56,842 nt of DNA from Acidimicrobiia bacterium (lineage in GTDB: Bacteria; Actinomycetota; Acidimicrobiia; Acidimicrobiales; Bin134): contig JAJDTA010000179.1 in the NCBI GenBank assembly GCA_022827405.1, forward strand, positions 1 through 56,842, given 5' to 3'. The position numbers and the translations under genes are program-made. Under the pieces are notes generated by a model. The model was not told the origin of the DNA. It saw nothing but the letters and a program-made list of their open reading frames with translations, and did no database searches. The first letter of the stretch is position 1; each line of letters starts with the position of its first letter. Shown here piece after piece: positions 55,454 to 56,842 of this stretch.

Positions 55454-56395
55454 ATGGAGTGGCTCGAAGTCACCGGCAAGACCATTGCCCAAGCCGAGGA
55501 AGCAGCTCTCGACCGATTGGGAGTAGATCGCAGCGAAGCCGAGTTCTCCGTTGTGGATGAGCCCAAATCCGCTCTGCTGGGTCTTCGACGAACGGAGGCT
55601 CGAATCAGAGCTCGGGTGCGGCCAGTGCTGCCCCGCGAGAAGCGGAACCGCCGCCCTTCCAACAACAGGGACCGGAATCGGAACCGCAAGTCCGAACGGG
55701 GTAACTTGAAGGAAGGCAAGAATCGAGGGGGCCGGGGCGGCCAAGCCCAGAATCGGAGTTCAGGAGCTTCGAACAAAGAGCAGTCTCAGCGCGAGCCTCA
55801 GCAAAAGAAGCCTCAGCAAAAGAAATCTCAGAATGCCAGCAAGAACGACAAACGAGCTGGCAAGAATCGTCCATCAAATGCCCCCCAGGGGGATCAAGCA
55901 AGGAAGAGCAAACCCATGGAAGACCAGATGAGCTTGCAAGAGCAGAGCACCCTAGTAGTTGAGTTTCTGGACGGGCTGCTAGATGCCTTCGAGTTGGACG
56001 CTGAGGTGTACGCCGAGCGCGTCGACGACGAGACCATGGAGATGAGGGTGGAGAACACCGAAGGAGTGGGCTTGCTCATCGGGCCCAAGGGGAACACACT
56101 GCGGGCGGTGGAAGATCTGTCCCGGATGCTGGTACAGCGCAAGTCGGACGGAAACTGCGAGGGTCGTCTTCGAGTTGATATCGGCGGGTACCGCGAGCGT
56201 CGCCGGGCCGCGCTGGAGTCGTTTTGCGAGAAGATCGCATTGGAGGTGCGAGACTCCGGCGCTGATCGCCCCCTAGAGCCGATGAATGCCGCCGATCGCA
56301 AGGTGGTTCACGATGTAGTGGCCGAGATCGACGGCGTCGACACCGTCTCCGAAGGCCAAGAGCCCCGTCGATGGGTCGTGATCATCCCGAGTTGA
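55454..56395 (+). CDS. jag: Jag/KhpB RNA-binding protein
   Basis: 313 residues: Jag-N domain (1-52, MEWLEVTGKTIAQAEEAAL and KSALLGLRRTEARIR), a charged, Gln/Lys-rich linker of about 100 residues with repeats such as QQKKPQQKK, a KH domain with IGPKGNTLRAVEDL, and R3H with GYRERRRAALES and the DRKVVHD helix. It binds small RNAs or mRNA and influences cell elongation in relatives. ATG 55454, two bases after yidC. Confidence 0.92.
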   Translation: MEWLEVTGKTIAQAEEAALDRLGVDRSEAEFSVVDEPKSALLGLRRTEARIRARVRPVLPREKRNRRPSNNRDRNRNRKSERGNLKEGKNRGGRGGQAQNRSSGASNKEQSQREPQQKKPQQKKSQNASKNDKRAGKNRPSNAPQGDQARKSKPMEDQMSLQEQSTLVVEFLDGLLDAFELDAEVYAERVDDETMEMRVENTEGVGLLIGPKGNTLRAVEDLSRMLVQRKSDGNCEGRLRVDIGGYRERRRAALESFCEKIALEVRDSGADRPLEPMNAADRKVVHDVVAEIDGVDTVSEGQEPRRWVVIIPS

Positions 56396-56842
56396 TCTCC
56401 AATGAAGACCGCTTGAGGTTGGTGGAGGTATTCGACCAAGCCCAGAGGCGGGGTTGGATAGGCCCCCAGGCCATAGACGTTCACATCGATCACTCGTTGG
56501 GTTTTGCCGCGGCCGTTGCTGCCACCCCCAACATCGCAGTGGACTTGGGCAGTGGAGGAGGTTTGCCGGCTCTCGTTCTGGCCGCGGCCTGGCCGCAGTC
56601 TCAATGGACCTTGGTGGAGTCCTCCCTTCGCCGAGCAGCATTCTTGGAACAGCACTGCGCCGCCATGGGGTGGTCGGACCGGGTAGACGTCCTCCATGTG
56701 ACTGCCGAACAGCTTGGTGAAGACAAGCGATATCACGGTTGGGCCGATCTGGTAACTGCTCGCAGCTTCGGTCCACCAGCTTCGGTCATCAAAGCCTCCG
56801 CTCCCCTACTCCGCCCCGGTGGCGAGCTCGTAGTCAGCGCCG
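56371..56842 (+). CDS. rsmG: 16S rRNA (guanine-527-N7) methyltransferase RsmG, 3' end outside window
   Basis: 157 residues visible. The SAM motif is AVDLGSGGGLPALVLA, preceded by the HIDHSLGF element and followed by TLVESSLRRAAFLEQ and ADLVTARSF. It methylates G527 of 16S rRNA; loss gives low-level streptomycin resistance in relatives. ATG 56371 overlaps jag by 25 bases; TTG 56392 (TTGA overlap with the jag stop) is the other candidate. The gene continues past 56842. Confidence 0.9.
   Translation, partial: MGRDHPELISNEDRLRLVEVFDQAQRRGWIGPQAIDVHIDHSLGFAAAVAATPNIAVDLGSGGGLPALVLAAAWPQSQWTLVESSLRRAAFLEQHCAAMGWSDRVDVLHVTAEQLGEDKRYHGWADLVTARSFGPPASVIKASAPLLRPGGELVVSA

Overview
The window looks like the replication-origin region of a high-GC actinobacterium. 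The gene content (CrgA, the acyl-CoA carboxylase epsilon subunit, PknB with PASTA domains, DciA next to RecF, DUF3566 next to GyrA) fits Actinobacteria, and the cobalamin/acyl-CoA genes suggest an Acidimicrobiia-like member; the class is an inference. No rRNA, insertion sequence, phage gene or CRISPR array is visible. Three tRNAs (Ser-GGA, Leu-CAG, Ile-GAT) and an SRP RNA are present. Layout: 1-3822 holds the end of an ABC exporter, tRNA-Ser, SRP RNA, dnaX and recR. 3985-10845 holds a thiolase, a lone 5'-3' exonuclease, a nitronate monooxygenase-like flavoprotein, a LOG protein, acyl-CoA carboxylase beta and epsilon subunits, a MOSC protein and aat. 10886-16084 holds a tandem cyclophilin, the lysC-asd pair, a MazG-like enzyme and two small enzymes. 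16107-22646 holds an amidohydrolase and a cobalamin block (split acyl-CoA mutase, MeaB, acyl-CoA dehydrogenase). 22653-27687 holds a LytM/M23 hydrolase, an alcohol dehydrogenase, an LDH2-type dehydrogenase, DoxX and a zinc-ribbon protein. 27763-31900 is the cell-division/kinase block crgA, trpG, pknB, pstP. 32044-36867 holds tRNA-Leu, a three-gene redox operon, larC-larB and pheA. 36940-42099 is a compact catabolic cluster (LLM oxidoreductase, TetR, MaoC, SDR, CaiB, HisN-like). 43293-53119 runs leftward: dnaA, dnaN, recF, dciA, gyrB, gyrA, a TadE-like gene, DUF3566, tRNA-Ile. 53470-56842 runs rightward: rpmH, rnpA, yidD, yidC, jag, rsmG (cut by the window end). Replication should start around 51.5-53.3 kb: perfect DnaA boxes and an AT-rich tract flank dnaA on both sides. 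The most interesting item is at 32137-32640. An AhpD/carboxymuconolactone-decarboxylase family gene is interrupted by an in-frame TGA exactly where the second cysteine of its CxxC motif should be (C55-N-I-TGA58). A perfect 7-bp hairpin with an AGGT loop starts 10 nt after the TGA, the geometry of a bacterial SECIS element, so I read it as a selenoprotein. It lies in an overlapping operon with a paralogue that has lost the CxxC and a persulfide-dioxygenase/glyoxalase-II-like metallo-beta-lactamase protein. Other points: rnpA appears to start at CTG inside the rpmH stop; the split mutase carries the Phe/Gln pair of isobutyryl-CoA mutases rather than Tyr/Arg of methylmalonyl-CoA mutase; two perfect DnaA boxes form a 25-bp palindrome 24 kb from dnaA; and many genes have a TAnnnT box 6-9 nt before the start codon, as expected for leaderless mRNAs.
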